64,000 bases of DNA. Source: Halarcobacter sp. (GTDB lineage: Bacteria > Campylobacterota > Campylobacteria > Campylobacterales > Arcobacteraceae). The notes beneath the pieces were generated by a model. It was given only the letters and a program-made list of their open reading frames with translations, had not been told where the DNA came from and did not search any database. The stretch lies in NCBI RefSeq assembly GCF_963675975.1, contig NZ_OY780939.1:1612001-1676000 (forward strand). The letters are read 5' to 3'. Below are positions 1-9,557 of this stretch, piece by piece. The number at the start of each line of letters is the position of its first letter. The first letter of the stretch is position 1. The position numbers and the translations under genes were made by a program.

Positions 1-573
<573 letters not shown>

Positions 574-594
574 AAAAAGAAGAAGGAATTAATA

Positions 595-1575
595 ATGGCA
601 AAGAATGATTTAATTACTGGTTCAATTTGGGATGAATACTCAAATCAAGTAATCAGAAGAATGGATGATCCAACTCACCAAGGTGAAATTACTGAAGAAA
701 GAGCAAAAGAATTAGGTGGAAAACTAATTGTTGCTGACTTTGGAGCAGAATCATGTGGTGATGCAGTAAGACTTTACTGGTGTGTTGAAGAAAGTACTGA
801 TAAGATTTTAGATTCAAAATTTAAATCTTTTGGTTGTGGTACAGCTATTGCTTCATCTGATGCTATGGCAGAGCTTTGTATTGGTAAAACTGTTGATGAA
901 GCAGTTAGAATTACTAATATTGATGTTGAAAAAGCTTTAAGAGACCATCCAGATGTTCCTGCTGTTCCTCCTCAAAAAATGCACTGTTCAGTTATGGCTT
1001 ATGATGTTATCAAAAAAGCAGCTGGAACTTACAAGGGTGTAGATATGGAATCTTTTGAAGAAGAGTTCATTATCTGTGAGTGTGCAAGGGTTTCTTTAGC
1101 AACTATTCAAGAAGTTATTAAATTAAATGATCTTAAGACTGTTGAAGAGATTACTGATTATACAAAAGCTGGTGCATTTTGTAAGTCATGTATTAAACCA
1201 GGTGGTCATGAAGAAAAAGAGATGTATTTAGTTGATGTACTAGAAAATACAAGAGCTGAAATGGATCATGAAAGAATGAAAACTGCTGCTGATGCTAGTG
1301 AGTCTGGACAATCTTCATTTGATAAAATGACAATTGTACAAAGAATCAAATTAGTAGATGAAGTTTTAGATACTGATATTAGACCAATGCTAATGATGGA
1401 TGGTGGTAATATGGAGATTATTGATATAAAAGAAAATATTCCACATTATGATATCTATATTAGATACTTAGGTGCTTGTAATGGTTGTGCATCGGGTGAT
1501 ACTGGTACACTTTATGCTATTGAATCTGTACTTAAACAAAAAGTTGATGAAAATATTAGAGTTTTACCAATCTAA
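595..1575 (+). CDS. nifU: Fe-S cluster assembly scaffold NifU (three-domain form)
   Basis: Scaffold on which NifS sulfur and iron are assembled into Fe-S clusters. All three modules are visible in 326 residues: an IscU-like domain (about 1-145) with the three cluster cysteines C54, C81 and C131; a central BFD-like [2Fe-2S] domain with C161-x-C163 and C196-x2-C199; and a C-terminal Nfu domain (about 245-326) with the CxxC pair C295/C298 in ACNGC. The start is supported by GAAGGAATTA just upstream. It directly follows nifS and is closed by a strong terminator at about 1603-1637, so nifSU appears to form the end of its own unit. Confidence 0.97.
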   Translation: MAKNDLITGSIWDEYSNQVIRRMDDPTHQGEITEERAKELGGKLIVADFGAESCGDAVRLYWCVEESTDKILDSKFKSFGCGTAIASSDAMAELCIGKTVDEAVRITNIDVEKALRDHPDVPAVPPQKMHCSVMAYDVIKKAAGTYKGVDMESFEEEFIICECARVSLATIQEVIKLNDLKTVEEITDYTKAGAFCKSCIKPGGHEEKEMYLVDVLENTRAEMDHERMKTAADASESGQSSFDKMTIVQRIKLVDEVLDTDIRPMLMMDGGNMEIIDIKENIPHYDIYIRYLGACNGCASGDTGTLYAIESVLKQKVDENIRVLPI

Positions 1576-1602
1576 TTAATTTTAAATTAATCAAAACTCC
1601 CC

Positions 1603-1637
1603 AAAACCTAAGTTGTTTAGTCAACTTAGGTTTTTTT
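1603..1637 (+). terminator. Rho-independent terminator after nifU
   Basis: Stem AACCTAAGTTG (1605-1615) pairs perfectly with CAACTTAGGTT (1622-1632) around a six-base loop and is followed by a T run to 1637. The flanking A run before the stem could also serve the opposite strand. Confidence 0.9.
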
Positions 1638-1722
1638 ATGCTTATGTGAATCTTCGTTCAAAATTAAATTAGAATAAAAGAAAAAATGGATAAAATTTAT
1701 AAAATTATTTTGGGAGAAGTGT

Positions 1723-3294
1723 ATGTTTGGTTTTGGCAAAACTGAGGAAGAATCAGCAAGATTAGCTGCAATGGAAGAAAATTATGCGATTATATCATTT
1801 AAGCCAGATGGAACAATAATTCATGCAAATGATAATTTTTTAAATGCCTTAGGTTATACATTAAATGAAGTAGTAGGAAAACATCATAGAATTTTTTGTG
1901 ACAAAAATTACATAAATACTACAGCATACACTAATTTTTGGAAAGATTTGGCAAGTGGTATATCACAAATAGATGAGTTTGAAAGATTTCATAAAAATGG
2001 AACTTCAGTTTGGATTCAAGCTTCATATACTCCTGTAAAAGACAAAAGTGGAAAAGTAACTAGAGTAGTTAAATTTGCTCAAGATATCACTTCTGCTAAA
2101 ATTGTAATTGATAGTGTAAATAAAGCTATAGAGTTGGCACAAAATGGAATAATGAAAAATACTATAAAAGAAACAACTCAAAATACAGCTATTGAATCAT
2201 TGAAAAATGGTGTTAATGATTTATTTAAAGTAGTTTCATCTAAAGTTGACGGTGACTTAAATAATATAACAAAAGCATTAAACTCTTATCAAAAATTAGA
2301 CTTTACATATAGAATAGATGGAAATGATTTAGGTGATACAGCAAGTGGTTTAAACAGTCTTGCAGATGTAATAAATCAAATGTTAGTTGAAAATAAAGAG
2401 AATGGTTTAACTTTAGATGAAAGTTCAAATGTTTTACTTAAAAATGTTGATATTTTAAATGTAAATTCAAATGAAGCAGCAGCATCTTTAGAAGAAACAG
2501 CAGCAGCATTAGAAGAGATAACTTCAAATATTTCTCATAACACTGAAAATGTTGTAAAAATGTCAAATTTTGCAAATGAAGTTACAAATTCAGCAAATGA
2601 AGGTAAAAATCTAGCTCAACAAACTACAACTGCTATGAATGAAATAGATGATGAAGTTAATGCAATAAATGATGCTATTACAGTAATTGATCAAATAGCA
2701 TTCCAAACAAATATTCTTTCACTAAATGCAGCTGTTGAAGCAGCAACAGCAGGAGAAGCAGGAAAAGGATTTGCAGTAGTTGCACAAGAGGTTAGAAATC
2801 TAGCAGCAAGATCTGCTGAGGCAGCTAAAGAGATTAAAGATTTAGTTGAAAATGCAACAAGTAAAGCAAATAGTGGAAAAGCAATATCTGATAAAATGAT
2901 TCAAGGATATAATGGTCTTAGTGAAAATATTACTAAAACTATAGAATTGATTTCTGATATTGAAACAGCTTCAAAAGAACAATTAGCAGGAATTGAACAA
3001 ATAAATGATGCTATTAACAGCCTTGATCAACAAACACAACAAAATGCATCAATTGCAAATCAAACTCATGATATTGCTGTTCAAACTGATGAAATAGCAA
3101 AATTAGTAGTAACAAATGCAAATGAAAAACAATTTATAGGTAAAGATCAAGTTAAAGCAAAAAACTTAGGTAGTAAAAACAAAACAGTTAATTCTCCAGC
3201 TCAAACTAAAACTCAATCAAAACCAATGCCAAAAAGTGAAAATAGAAAAATTGAATCTAAAATCTCAAATGATGATGAATGGGAAAGTTTCTAA
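1723..3294 (+). CDS. Soluble PAS-domain methyl-accepting chemotaxis protein with C-terminal EWESF tether
   Basis: Chemoreceptor that would control CheA through CheW/CheV. It has no membrane segment. An N-terminal PAS domain (about 20-125, with [16 protein letters not shown] and a [10 protein letters not shown] strand) resembles the redox- or energy-sensing PAS of Aer-type receptors; a linker follows, then the coiled signalling domain with the conserved hairpin tip (about 320-370; [20 protein letters not shown] and [15 protein letters not shown]). A low-complexity Lys/Ser/Pro/Gln tail (about 465-515) ends in EWESF, matching the xWxxF pentapeptide that binds CheR/CheB in other bacteria. SD GGGAGAAG precedes the ATG. 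It is a single-gene unit between terminators. Ligand or cofactor is not evident from sequence. Confidence 0.93.
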   Translation: MFGFGKTEEESARLAAMEENYAIISFKPDGTIIHANDNFLNALGYTLNEVVGKHHRIFCDKNYINTTAYTNFWKDLASGISQIDEFERFHKNGTSVWIQASYTPVKDKSGKVTRVVKFAQDITSAKIVIDSVNKAIELAQNGIMKNTIKETTQNTAIESLKNGVNDLFKVVSSKVDGDLNNITKALNSYQKLDFTYRIDGNDLGDTASGLNSLADVINQMLVENKENGLTLDESSNVLLKNVDILNVNSNEAAASLEETAAALEEITSNISHNTENVVKMSNFANEVTNSANEGKNLAQQTTTAMNEIDDEVNAINDAITVIDQIAFQTNILSLNAAVEAATAGEAGKGFAVVAQEVRNLAARSAEAAKEIKDLVENATSKANSGKAISDKMIQGYNGLSENITKTIELISDIETASKEQLAGIEQINDAINSLDQQTQQNASIANQTHDIAVQTDEIAKLVVTNANEKQFIGKDQVKAKNLGSKNKTVNSPAQTKTQSKPMPKSENRKIESKISNDDEWESF

Positions 3295-3315
3295 AATCAT
3301 TTAATCGTTAATTTT

Positions 3316-3346
3316 AAAAGGTCTAGTTTTTACTAGGCCTTTTTTT
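3316..3346 (+). terminator. Rho-independent terminator after the chemoreceptor gene
   Basis: GGTCTAG (3320-3326) pairs with CTAGGCC (3333-3339, one G-T wobble), extended by an A run and T run, ending in seven T. Places the receptor in its own transcription unit. Confidence 0.85.
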
Positions 3347-3354
3347 ATTTATGT

Positions 3355-3360
3355 TATAAT
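3355..3360 (+). promoter_or_regulatory. -10 promoter box of the 60-residue protein gene
   Basis: TATAAT preceded by GT, 28 bases before the ATG at 3389, with a strong SD AGGAGG in the leader. No clear -35, as usual in Campylobacterota. Confidence 0.7.
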
Positions 3361-3388
3361 TATTTAAATTTATTAATAGGAGGAAGTT

Positions 3389-3571
3389 ATGACAGCACAA
3401 GATAAAGAGTTAGAACAACTTCATGATACAATAGTTGATGATGTAAAAGATTTATTAGATAAATATATGACAATTGTAGGTTGGGATGTACCAGAAAATG
3501 ATGAAGATGAAGCTAAAAAAAAGATTTTAGCTATTATAAAAGATACAATTGAAAAAATAGAAAAAGAGTAG
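3389..3571 (+). CDS. Small acidic protein of unknown function (60 aa)
   Basis: Not recognised. A 60-residue, highly charged protein (many Asp, Glu and Lys, no Cys) that reads as two helices: residues about 3-30 and 38-60, joined by a short VGWDVPEND turn. It is very likely real: it has its own -10 box at 3355-3360, a near-perfect SD (AGGAGGAAG) and a hairpin overlapping its stop codon. It stands alone between a chemoreceptor and argH, each with its own promoter, so context gives no role. A small helical adaptor or antitoxin-like protein is possible, but nothing in the sequence proves that. Confidence 0.75.
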   Translation: MTAQDKELEQLHDTIVDDVKDLLDKYMTIVGWDVPENDEDEAKKKILAIIKDTIEKIEKE

Positions 3572-3587
3572 TGCTTTGTGCACTACT
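3567..3587 (+). terminator. Hairpin overlapping the stop codon of the 60-aa gene
   Basis: AGTAGTGC (3567-3574) pairs with GCACTACT (3580-3587) around TTTGT. There is no T run after it on the plus strand, so it may be a weak terminator or an RNA 3' stabiliser. Confidence 0.5.
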
Positions 3588-3616
3588 AAACTACATTAAA
3601 CTAAATACACTTATGT

Positions 3617-3622
3617 TATAAT
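3617..3622 (+). promoter_or_regulatory. -10 promoter box of argH
   Basis: TATAAT in the context ATGTTATAATTT, 27 bases before the argH ATG; leader contains SD AGGATA. The same ATGTTATAATT string precedes the upstream 60-aa gene. Confidence 0.7.
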
Positions 3623-3649
3623 TTCACAACTATCAAAATAGGATAATTT

Positions 3650-5041
3650 ATGTCAAATCAAAATAATCAAATACTTAAAAATACTAATGCTCAAATTTTA
3701 GATGAATTTAACGCTTCAATAATGTTTGACAAAGAGTTATATGCACAGGATATTACAGGTTCAATTGCCCATTCCAAAATGCTTTGTAATCAAGGGATAT
3801 TAACAAAAGATGAACAAGAAGCAATAGAAAAAGGACTTTTACAAGTTAAAGATGAGATTGAATCGGGTCAATTTAAGTTTTCTTTAGAAACAGAAGATAT
3901 TCATATGGCAGTTGAGAGTAGATTAACTGAAATTATTGGAGAACCTGGAAAAAGACTTCATACGGCAAGAAGTAGAAATGACCAAGTGGCTACTGATTTT
4001 AGACTATATGTACAAGATAAAACTGAAAGTATAAAAGCTCAACTAAAAGAACTTATTGAAGTTTTTGTTGAAGTTGCAAATAAACATACAACAACTTTAA
4101 TCCCTGGTATGACACACTTACAACATGCTCAACCTTTAAATTTTGGATATCATCTATTAGCATATGCAAATATGTTTAAAAGAGATTTTGAAAGATTTGA
4201 AAGCTCTTATAAAAGAAACAATTTTTCACCATTAGGAAGTGCTGCCTTAGCTGGAACACCTCACAATATTGACAGATTCTTAAGTAGTGAAATACTTGGC
4301 TTTGATGCTCCAACACCACATGCAATGGATACTGTTAGTGATAGAGATTTTGCTTTAGAGATTTTATTTAATATTTCAACTTGTATGATGCATGTTAGTA
4401 GAATATCTGAGGAGTTAGTTACTTGGTCTTCTTATGAGTTCCAATTTGTAAGAATGAGTGATGAATATGCAACAACAAGTTCAATTATGCCACAAAAAAA
4501 GAATCCTGATGTACCAGAACTATTAAGAGGTAAAACAGGTAGAGTTTATGGAAATTTAATCTCTCTTCTTACAGTTATGAAAGGTTTACCACTAGCTTAT
4601 AATAAAGATACACAAGAAGATAAAGAGGGTGTTTTTGATTCAGTTAAAACTGTAGAAATATCTATAAAAATTTTAACAGAAGTTATTAGAACAATGATTG
4701 TAAATGTTGATAAAATGGAAGCTGCTTGTAAAATTGGACATTTAAGTGCAACAGATTTAGCAGATTTTTTAGTTCAAAAACAAAATATGCCATTTAGAAC
4801 AGCTTATTATATTACAAAAGATGTAGTTGCAACTGCAAACTCTTTAAATAAAGATATAAGTGAATTAACTTTAGATGAAATTAGAAGTGCAAATGAAGAG
4901 TTGAAAAATATTGATGAAGAGATACTTATGTATCTTGATTTAAGAAACTCAATGAATGCAAGAATATCATTTGGTGGTACATCAACTATTCAAACAGTAG
5001 AACAAATAAAAGTATTTGAGGAATGGTTAAAAAAAGTGTAA
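3650..5041 (+). CDS. argH: Argininosuccinate lyase
   Basis: Last step of arginine synthesis: splits argininosuccinate into arginine and fumarate in the cytoplasm. 463 residues, the usual length. The fumarase/aspartase superfamily signature [11 protein letters not shown] is at about 277-287, and [13 protein letters not shown] and [10 protein letters not shown] active-site segments are present. Own promoter (3617-3622). It stands alone; argC lies 2 kb further on in a different unit, so arginine genes are dispersed. Its stop codon enters a perfect palindrome shared with the convergent cheV. Confidence 0.98.
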   Translation: MSNQNNQILKNTNAQILDEFNASIMFDKELYAQDITGSIAHSKMLCNQGILTKDEQEAIEKGLLQVKDEIESGQFKFSLETEDIHMAVESRLTEIIGEPGKRLHTARSRNDQVATDFRLYVQDKTESIKAQLKELIEVFVEVANKHTTTLIPGMTHLQHAQPLNFGYHLLAYANMFKRDFERFESSYKRNNFSPLGSAALAGTPHNIDRFLSSEILGFDAPTPHAMDTVSDRDFALEILFNISTCMMHVSRISEELVTWSSYEFQFVRMSDEYATTSSIMPQKKNPDVPELLRGKTGRVYGNLISLLTVMKGLPLAYNKDTQEDKEGVFDSVKTVEISIKILTEVIRTMIVNVDKMEAACKIGHLSATDLADFLVQKQNMPFRTAYYITKDVVATANSLNKDISELTLDEIRSANEELKNIDEEILMYLDLRNSMNARISFGGTSTIQTVEQIKVFEEWLKKV

Positions 5042-5070
5042 ATATTAGATGAGTTAACTCATCTAATATT
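5041..5070. terminator. Perfect palindrome between convergent argH and cheV
   Basis: AATATTAGATGAGTT (5041-5055) is followed directly by its exact reverse complement (5056-5070), with no spacer. It starts on the last base of the argH stop and ends inside the cheV stop (5069-5071). Probable two-way terminator; T runs are short on both sides. Confidence 0.75.
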
Positions 5071-5974
5071 ATTGAAGTAGGTGTTGTTTTACAGCTTGAT
5101 AAAGAGCTTGGATATCAGTTTTACCAATAAAGTCTTCAACTCCAATTGATATCATTTTATTTTTTACTGCATCAGTTGTCATAGAAGAGTTAACAACAAT
5201 TGGAATATGACTATATTCATCATTTGTTTTAATAAATGTTGCAACTTGGAATCCATCTGCTTCTGGCATCTCAATATCTGTTATAATTAGTCCAATATCT
5301 TGTGGATCTAATTCTTGAACTCTGTTAAGTAGTTGTGCACCATTAATATAGATTTCATAGTGAGCTTTTGCTTTTTTGAAAAATTTAGTTAAAACTTCCC
5401 TTGCAACATTTGAATCTTCAGCTGCTAAAATTACTTTTGAAGTGTTAAATGCAGACTCAACATATTTATTTAATACATCTTCTCCATCATCAACCCAACC
5501 TAAATCTTTTAACATTTGCTCAGCATTAAATACTGTACAAAGTTCATCTTTATTATGAACCTTAACATATGTTGTATATGTGATTTTTGAATTAGTTTCT
5601 TCTGAATGTCTTAATTCATCTGTAGTTTTTTCTACAATATCAAGCATGTCTTTAATTAAAAAACCAACTTTTTTATGATTAAACTCACAGTATATAATTA
5701 GCTTGTAATCTTTTACATCAAGTTTTTTATGCCCTAACCATGCATCTAGGTTAACTAGTGTAACAGGTTCACCTCTAATCGTCGCTATTCCAGCAATAAC
5801 ATCTGTATTAGTTGGAGTATCATTGATAGTTACTTCTTCTGTAATTATAAATGCTTTTACTTTTGCAATATTAATTGCATAAATATTATTGTGACCAGTG
5901 TAAAATACAGCTAATTGCTGAACGTTTCTTAAATGACCTTGAGTCATTTGTTCAACACTATTGATACCACTCAT
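5069..5974 (-). CDS. cheV: Chemotaxis coupling protein CheV (CheW-receiver fusion)
   Basis: Couples chemoreceptors to CheA and adds phosphorylation-dependent adaptation. Residues about 15-160 form a CheW domain; about 180-301 a receiver with the acidic pocket E186/D187, the phospho-acceptor D233 in ITDIEMP, and the conserved lysine in FIGKTD. 301 residues fits the family. Start is supported by AAAGGG upstream on the minus strand, and a TATAAT -10 lies at 6003-6008. It is a lone gene, separated from the chemoreceptor at 1723 by argH and not in an operon with cheA or cheW here. Confidence 0.95.
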   Translation of the reverse strand: MSGINSVEQMTQGHLRNVQQLAVFYTGHNNIYAINIAKVKAFIITEEVTINDTPTNTDVIAGIATIRGEPVTLVNLDAWLGHKKLDVKDYKLIIYCEFNHKKVGFLIKDMLDIVEKTTDELRHSEETNSKITYTTYVKVHNKDELCTVFNAEQMLKDLGWVDDGEDVLNKYVESAFNTSKVILAAEDSNVAREVLTKFFKKAKAHYEIYINGAQLLNRVQELDPQDIGLIITDIEMPEADGFQVATFIKTNDEYSHIPIVVNSSMTTDAVKNKMISIGVEDFIGKTDIQALYQAVKQHLLQ

Positions 5975-6002
5975 GAAAACCCTTTATATGCTTTATTGCT
6001 AA

Positions 6003-6008
6003 ATTATA
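6003..6008 (-). promoter_or_regulatory. -10 promoter box of cheV
   Basis: TATAAT on the minus strand in CAATATAATTTAG, about 29 bases before the cheV ATG. It looks like a sigma-70 box and not a flagellar sigma-28 site. Confidence 0.6.
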
Positions 6009-6045
6009 TTGCTTTTTTTCTTATACTTAACTTTAAAAAATTATT

Positions 6046-6696
6046 TTACTTTTTACTGTTTAATATCTTTTTTACTGCAAGTGAAGCCATCATAAATCCA
6101 AATGAACCTGTAACTGCTTCAAAACTTCCCTTTTCTAGACAGTTTGGATTCTCACTTGAGAAAACAACTTTAAATTTTTTCTTAAAACCTCTTTGTTTTA
6201 ATTCATATCTTATTTTCCTAATAAATGGATCATTATAAGTTTCCCAAATTGATTTATACTCTATTTTACTAGGGTCTAGTCTTTTTGCACTACCACTTGT
6301 TGTAATCACTTTAGTGTAATATTTTTGTATAAGGTGAACTTTAGGTTTAATGTCATCTATAGCATCTAAAATTAAATCGTATTGTGAAAAATCAAAATTA
6401 TCAATCCATTCAGGAGTGATTTTTTCATTTATAGCTGTAACCTCTGGATATTTTTCTTTTAAAGAATCAACTTTTACTTTTCCAATATTTCCATGGCTTC
6501 CTAGTTGTCTATTCATATTTGATTCTTCATAGGTATCAAAATCAACAATTGTAATATTTGTAATTCCTGTATTATATAAGGAATCTAAAGCAAAACTTCC
6601 AACTCCTCCAACTCCTAGAAGAATAAGTTTTGTATTTTGAAATTTTTTGAAGTTTTCTTCTCCAAAAAGTTTTAAGGTACGGTCATATCTTTGCAT
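6046..6696 (-). CDS. tcdA: ThiF/E1-family adenylating enzyme, TcdA (CsdL)-like
   Basis: ATP-dependent E1-like enzyme. The best match is TcdA, which cyclises N6-threonylcarbamoyladenosine at position 37 of ANN-decoding tRNAs. Visible: the nucleotide loop LLGVGGVGSFALDSL (about 26-40), N-x-NRQ (NMNRQLG), the DAIDD segment and a C-terminal GSFGFMMAS helix. At 216 residues it is shorter than the enterobacterial protein (about 268) and lacks extra C-terminal sequence. There is no CxxC zinc site as in MoeB/ThiF, which argues for TcdA over sulfur-carrier activation. Single gene divergent from greA; -10 at 6723-6728 on the minus strand. Confidence 0.8.
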   Translation of the reverse strand: MQRYDRTLKLFGEENFKKFQNTKLILLGVGGVGSFALDSLYNTGITNITIVDFDTYEESNMNRQLGSHGNIGKVKVDSLKEKYPEVTAINEKITPEWIDNFDFSQYDLILDAIDDIKPKVHLIQKYYTKVITTSGSAKRLDPSKIEYKSIWETYNDPFIRKIRYELKQRGFKKKFKVVFSSENPNCLEKGSFEAVTGSFGFMMASLAVKKILNSKK

Positions 6697-6722
6697 ATCT
6701 ACTCTTTTATAAAAATTTCGGT

Positions 6723-6728
6723 ATTATA
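6723..6728 (-). promoter_or_regulatory. -10 promoter box of the tcdA-like gene
   Basis: TATAAT on the minus strand in TGATATAATACC, 26 bases before the start codon, within the divergent gap to greA. Confidence 0.6.
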
Positions 6729-6769
6729 TCAAATTAAATCAAAACATAAATTTATAAATAGGAGGCTTC

Positions 6770-7255
6770 ATGGATAAAGAGCCAATGACACGAGTAGGAT
6801 ATGAAAAAATTACAAATGAATTAGATTTTTTGAAAAGTAAAGAAAGACCTGAAACTGTAATTGCACTTGATGAAGCAAGACAACTTGGTGACTTAAAAGA
6901 GAATGCAGAATATCATGCTGCAAAAGATAAGTTAGCTTTAATTGATTCTCAGATTAGAGAATTAGGTTCAATTATTTCAAAAGCTGTGATTATAGATCCT
7001 GAAAGTTTACCTCATGATAAAGTAAGTTTTGGATCAACAGTTGAATTAGTTGATGTAGATACAGAAGAAGAGTTTACCTATGCAATTGTTGGTGGAGTTG
7101 AGTCAAATGCAGATAATGGAATGATATCTTTTAATTCCCCTTTAGCAAAACAATTATTAGGTAAAGAGGAGGGTGATGAAGTAACTGCAACATTACCTGG
7201 TGGTCAAAAAACTTTTGAAGTGTTAAGTGTATCTTATCAGGAGTTAAAATTATAA
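6770..7255 (+). CDS. greA: Transcription elongation factor GreA
   Basis: Binds the RNA polymerase secondary channel and stimulates cleavage of backtracked transcripts. 161 residues: an N-terminal coiled coil (about 1-78) with the tip motif EARQLGDLKENAEYHAAKD carrying the acidic pair, and a C-terminal FKBP-like domain. The ATG is preceded by AGGAGG. It starts a coupled unit: its stop TAA overlaps the argC ATG by one base. Co-transcription with argC is inferred from this overlap. Confidence 0.97.
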   Translation: MDKEPMTRVGYEKITNELDFLKSKERPETVIALDEARQLGDLKENAEYHAAKDKLALIDSQIRELGSIISKAVIIDPESLPHDKVSFGSTVELVDVDTEEEFTYAIVGGVESNADNGMISFNSPLAKQLLGKEEGDEVTATLPGGQKTFEVLSVSYQELKL

Positions 7256-8259
7256 TGAATGTAGCAATAATTGGAGCAAGTGGTTATACAGGTTTAGAGT
7301 TAATAAAAATATTAATTAATCATCCAAAATTTGATATTACTTATATAGCAAACTCTACAGGTGAACAAAATGTTCAAGAACTTCATCCTTGTTTAAAAGA
7401 TGTAGTAAATGCAGAGGTTCAAAAAGCAGATGCAAAAGAGGTTAGCAAAGTTGCCGATTTAGCATTTTTAGCACTACCTCACAAAACTTCAATGTCTTTT
7501 GCTAAAGAGCTTTTAGAGTTAGGTGTAAAAGTTGTTGATTTAAGTGCAGATTATAGACTTGAACTTGAAACTTATGAAAAACATTATTGTCCACATGAAG
7601 ATAAAGAGCATATAAAAGATTCAGTATATGGATTACCTGAATATTATAAAGATGAGTTAAAAGGTGCAAGTTTAGTAGCAAATCCTGGATGTTTTCCAAC
7701 AGCAGCACTATTAGCACTTTTACCTTTTATAGATTATATTGATACAAATGCACAAATTTTTATTGATGCAAAAACAGGTATGAGTGGAGCAGGTAAAGGT
7801 TTAAAAGAGGTTACTCATTTTGGACATTTAAATGAAAACTGTCATGCTTATAATCCTTTTAAACACAGACATATGCCAGAGATTGAAGAGAAGGTAAAAC
7901 TTCTTAAAAATGTAGATTGTCAAATCAATTTTGTTCCTCATCTTTTACCAATTACAAGAGGTATGTTAGTTTCTGTATTTGCTACTCTTAAAGATGATGT
8001 TGATGTTGAAAAAATATTAGAAGATAGTTATAAAAATTCAAAATTTGTAAGAGTTAGAAAAGAAGTAGTAGATTTAAAATCAACTGCAGGAACAAATTTT
8101 TGTGATATTTTTGTAGCAAAAAATGGTAAAGCATTGTTTGTTAATTCTTCAATTGACAATTTATTAAGAGGTGCTTCTTCTCAAGCAGTTGTAAATGCAA
8201 ATTTAATGTGTGGATTTGAAGAAGATGAAGGGATTCCTAAAATAGCCTATGTACCTTAA
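7255..8259 (+). CDS. argC: N-acetyl-gamma-glutamyl-phosphate reductase
   Basis: NADPH-dependent reduction of N-acetylglutamyl phosphate in arginine synthesis. 334 residues; N-terminal Rossmann GASGYTGLELIKIL; catalytic cysteine C146 in NPGCFPTAA; HRHMPEIEE segment near 205. It overlaps greA by one base and the next gene by eleven, so translation of the four genes from greA is probably coupled. Confidence 0.97.
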   Translation: MNVAIIGASGYTGLELIKILINHPKFDITYIANSTGEQNVQELHPCLKDVVNAEVQKADAKEVSKVADLAFLALPHKTSMSFAKELLELGVKVVDLSADYRLELETYEKHYCPHEDKEHIKDSVYGLPEYYKDELKGASLVANPGCFPTAALLALLPFIDYIDTNAQIFIDAKTGMSGAGKGLKEVTHFGHLNENCHAYNPFKHRHMPEIEEKVKLLKNVDCQINFVPHLLPITRGMLVSVFATLKDDVDVEKILEDSYKNSKFVRVRKEVVDLKSTAGTNFCDIFVAKNGKALFVNSSIDNLLRGASSQAVVNANLMCGFEEDEGIPKIAYVP

Positions 8260-8941
8260 TATAAAAGATGATGCTATTTTTGTAGCAGATGCTCATTATA
8301 ATGAAAAAAAGACACAATTATTAACTTTTTTAAAAAAGTTAGATTCCGGAGAGATCCGCACATCTCAACTTTTTTTAATGGGTGATATGTTTGATTTTAT
8401 TTCAGGTGAAAGTGAGTATTTTGTAAATAGAAATAATGATTTAATTGAATTAATAAACAAACTTTCAAAAATAATTGAAATAGTTTACTTAGAGGGAAAT
8501 CATGATTATAATATGAATATGCTTTTTCCTCAAGTATTAGTAATAAAACGAGAAAATCAACCAATAGTTGCCGAATATAAAGAAAAAACTGTTGAGATAG
8601 CACATGGAGATATTTTTACCCCATGGCATTATAATTTGTATTGTAAAATTATAAGAAATCATTCTTTATTGGTTTTTTTAAATATGCTTGATTTTAACTA
8701 TTTTATTTCAAAAAAAATATATTACACACTTATTAAGAAAGAGATTTGTTTTAAAATGAAAAATTTTGATGAGTTTGCAAAAAGAAGATTATTAAATTAT
8801 AAAAGTGATATTGTAATTGAAGGACATTTTCATCAAGGGAAAACCTTTGAGGATAAGCAATTATATGTAAATGTTCCATCGTTATGTTGTGAAGATAGTT
8901 ATTTTAGACTAAATAAAGTTTTTACAAGGGAAAATTTATGA
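8249..8941 (+). CDS. Calcineurin-like metallophosphoesterase (LpxH-like)
   Basis: Two-metal phosphoesterase. The full ligand set of the fold is present: D14-x-H16 in VADAHYN, GDMFD (about 45-49), GNHDYN (about 89-94), HGD (about 117) and GHFH (about 198). The layout and 230-residue length resemble UDP-2,3-diacylglucosamine hydrolases (LpxH) that remove UMP in lipid A synthesis; that substrate is inferred from family resemblance only. The ATG lies inside the end of argC (eleven-base overlap) and no better in-frame start exists before the first metal motif. It overlaps the following gene by four bases (ATGA). Confidence 0.82.
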   Translation: MYLNIKDDAIFVADAHYNEKKTQLLTFLKKLDSGEIRTSQLFLMGDMFDFISGESEYFVNRNNDLIELINKLSKIIEIVYLEGNHDYNMNMLFPQVLVIKRENQPIVAEYKEKTVEIAHGDIFTPWHYNLYCKIIRNHSLLVFLNMLDFNYFISKKIYYTLIKKEICFKMKNFDEFAKRRLLNYKSDIVIEGHFHQGKTFEDKQLYVNVPSLCCEDSYFRLNKVFTRENL

Positions 8942-9498
8942 TAAATATAAATTTAATTTATTTGGGAATTATTTTTTTAGTAATATTTATTGTTTTATTG
9001 ATTGTTTTACTTATAGTATTTACAGGGAAAAATCAAAAAACTAGTAGTAACAAAACAACTAGAAACTATCATGTATCTATGCCAACTACTTATACTTTAG
9101 ATTTGCCTAAAATAATAGAAGGTATGTCAAAAAACCAATTAAGAGATATCTCTAAAAAAATATTTGAATCATATAAATCTTTTGATTATAAAAATCAAGC
9201 AAGTTCTAGGTTATCAGAAAAAGAGTGGCATTCATGGCAAGTTTCAATACTATTAATGACTTTTAAAAGATTAGAAGAATTGGTTATTTATAACCAAGAA
9301 GATATTTTTCCTGATATTATTATAAATTCAAGTGAAAATGATATAAAAAGTCTTATGAGAGATATAATAAGAAAATATGAACAATATGTAGATTTTAACC
9401 AATCTAAAGATGCTTTATGTAAAGACTATATTTGGTCAAATAGAGATGTATCTGTTATATTTTATTTTTTAGCAAATTATAAAAACTATTCAAAATAG
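8938..9498 (+). CDS. Membrane-anchored protein of unknown function
   Basis: Not recognised. 186 residues: one strong N-terminal transmembrane helix (about 5-29, Ile/Leu/Phe/Val rich) and then a soluble, charged, mostly helical region. The few hydrophilic residues before the helix and the positive stretch after it (KNQKTSSNKTTRN) suggest the soluble part faces the cytoplasm. The ATGA overlap with the phosphoesterase gene implies joint translation, so a role at the inner membrane linked to envelope lipid work is possible but unproven. Confidence 0.75.
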   Translation: MININLIYLGIIFLVIFIVLLIVLLIVFTGKNQKTSSNKTTRNYHVSMPTTYTLDLPKIIEGMSKNQLRDISKKIFESYKSFDYKNQASSRLSEKEWHSWQVSILLMTFKRLEELVIYNQEDIFPDIIINSSENDIKSLMRDIIRKYEQYVDFNQSKDALCKDYIWSNRDVSVIFYFLANYKNYSK

Positions 9499-9557
9499 AC
9501 AATATTATTGTTTTGTAACTTATTTTAGTTATCCTACGATTTTAATTTGGAGTAATA

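Noticed and set aside
1723-5974. A chemotaxis operon formed by the receptor and cheV
   Set aside because: argH and a terminator lie between and cheV is on the other strand with its own promoter; only loose proximity.
5933-6238. Plus-strand 101-codon frame across the cheV/tcdA gap
   Set aside because: Overlaps two good minus-strand genes and its composition is that of reverse-complemented Lys/Glu codons.
7502-7717. Minus-strand 71-codon frame inside argC
   Set aside because: Leucine/histidine-rich antisense shadow of a well-supported gene; no SD and no domain.
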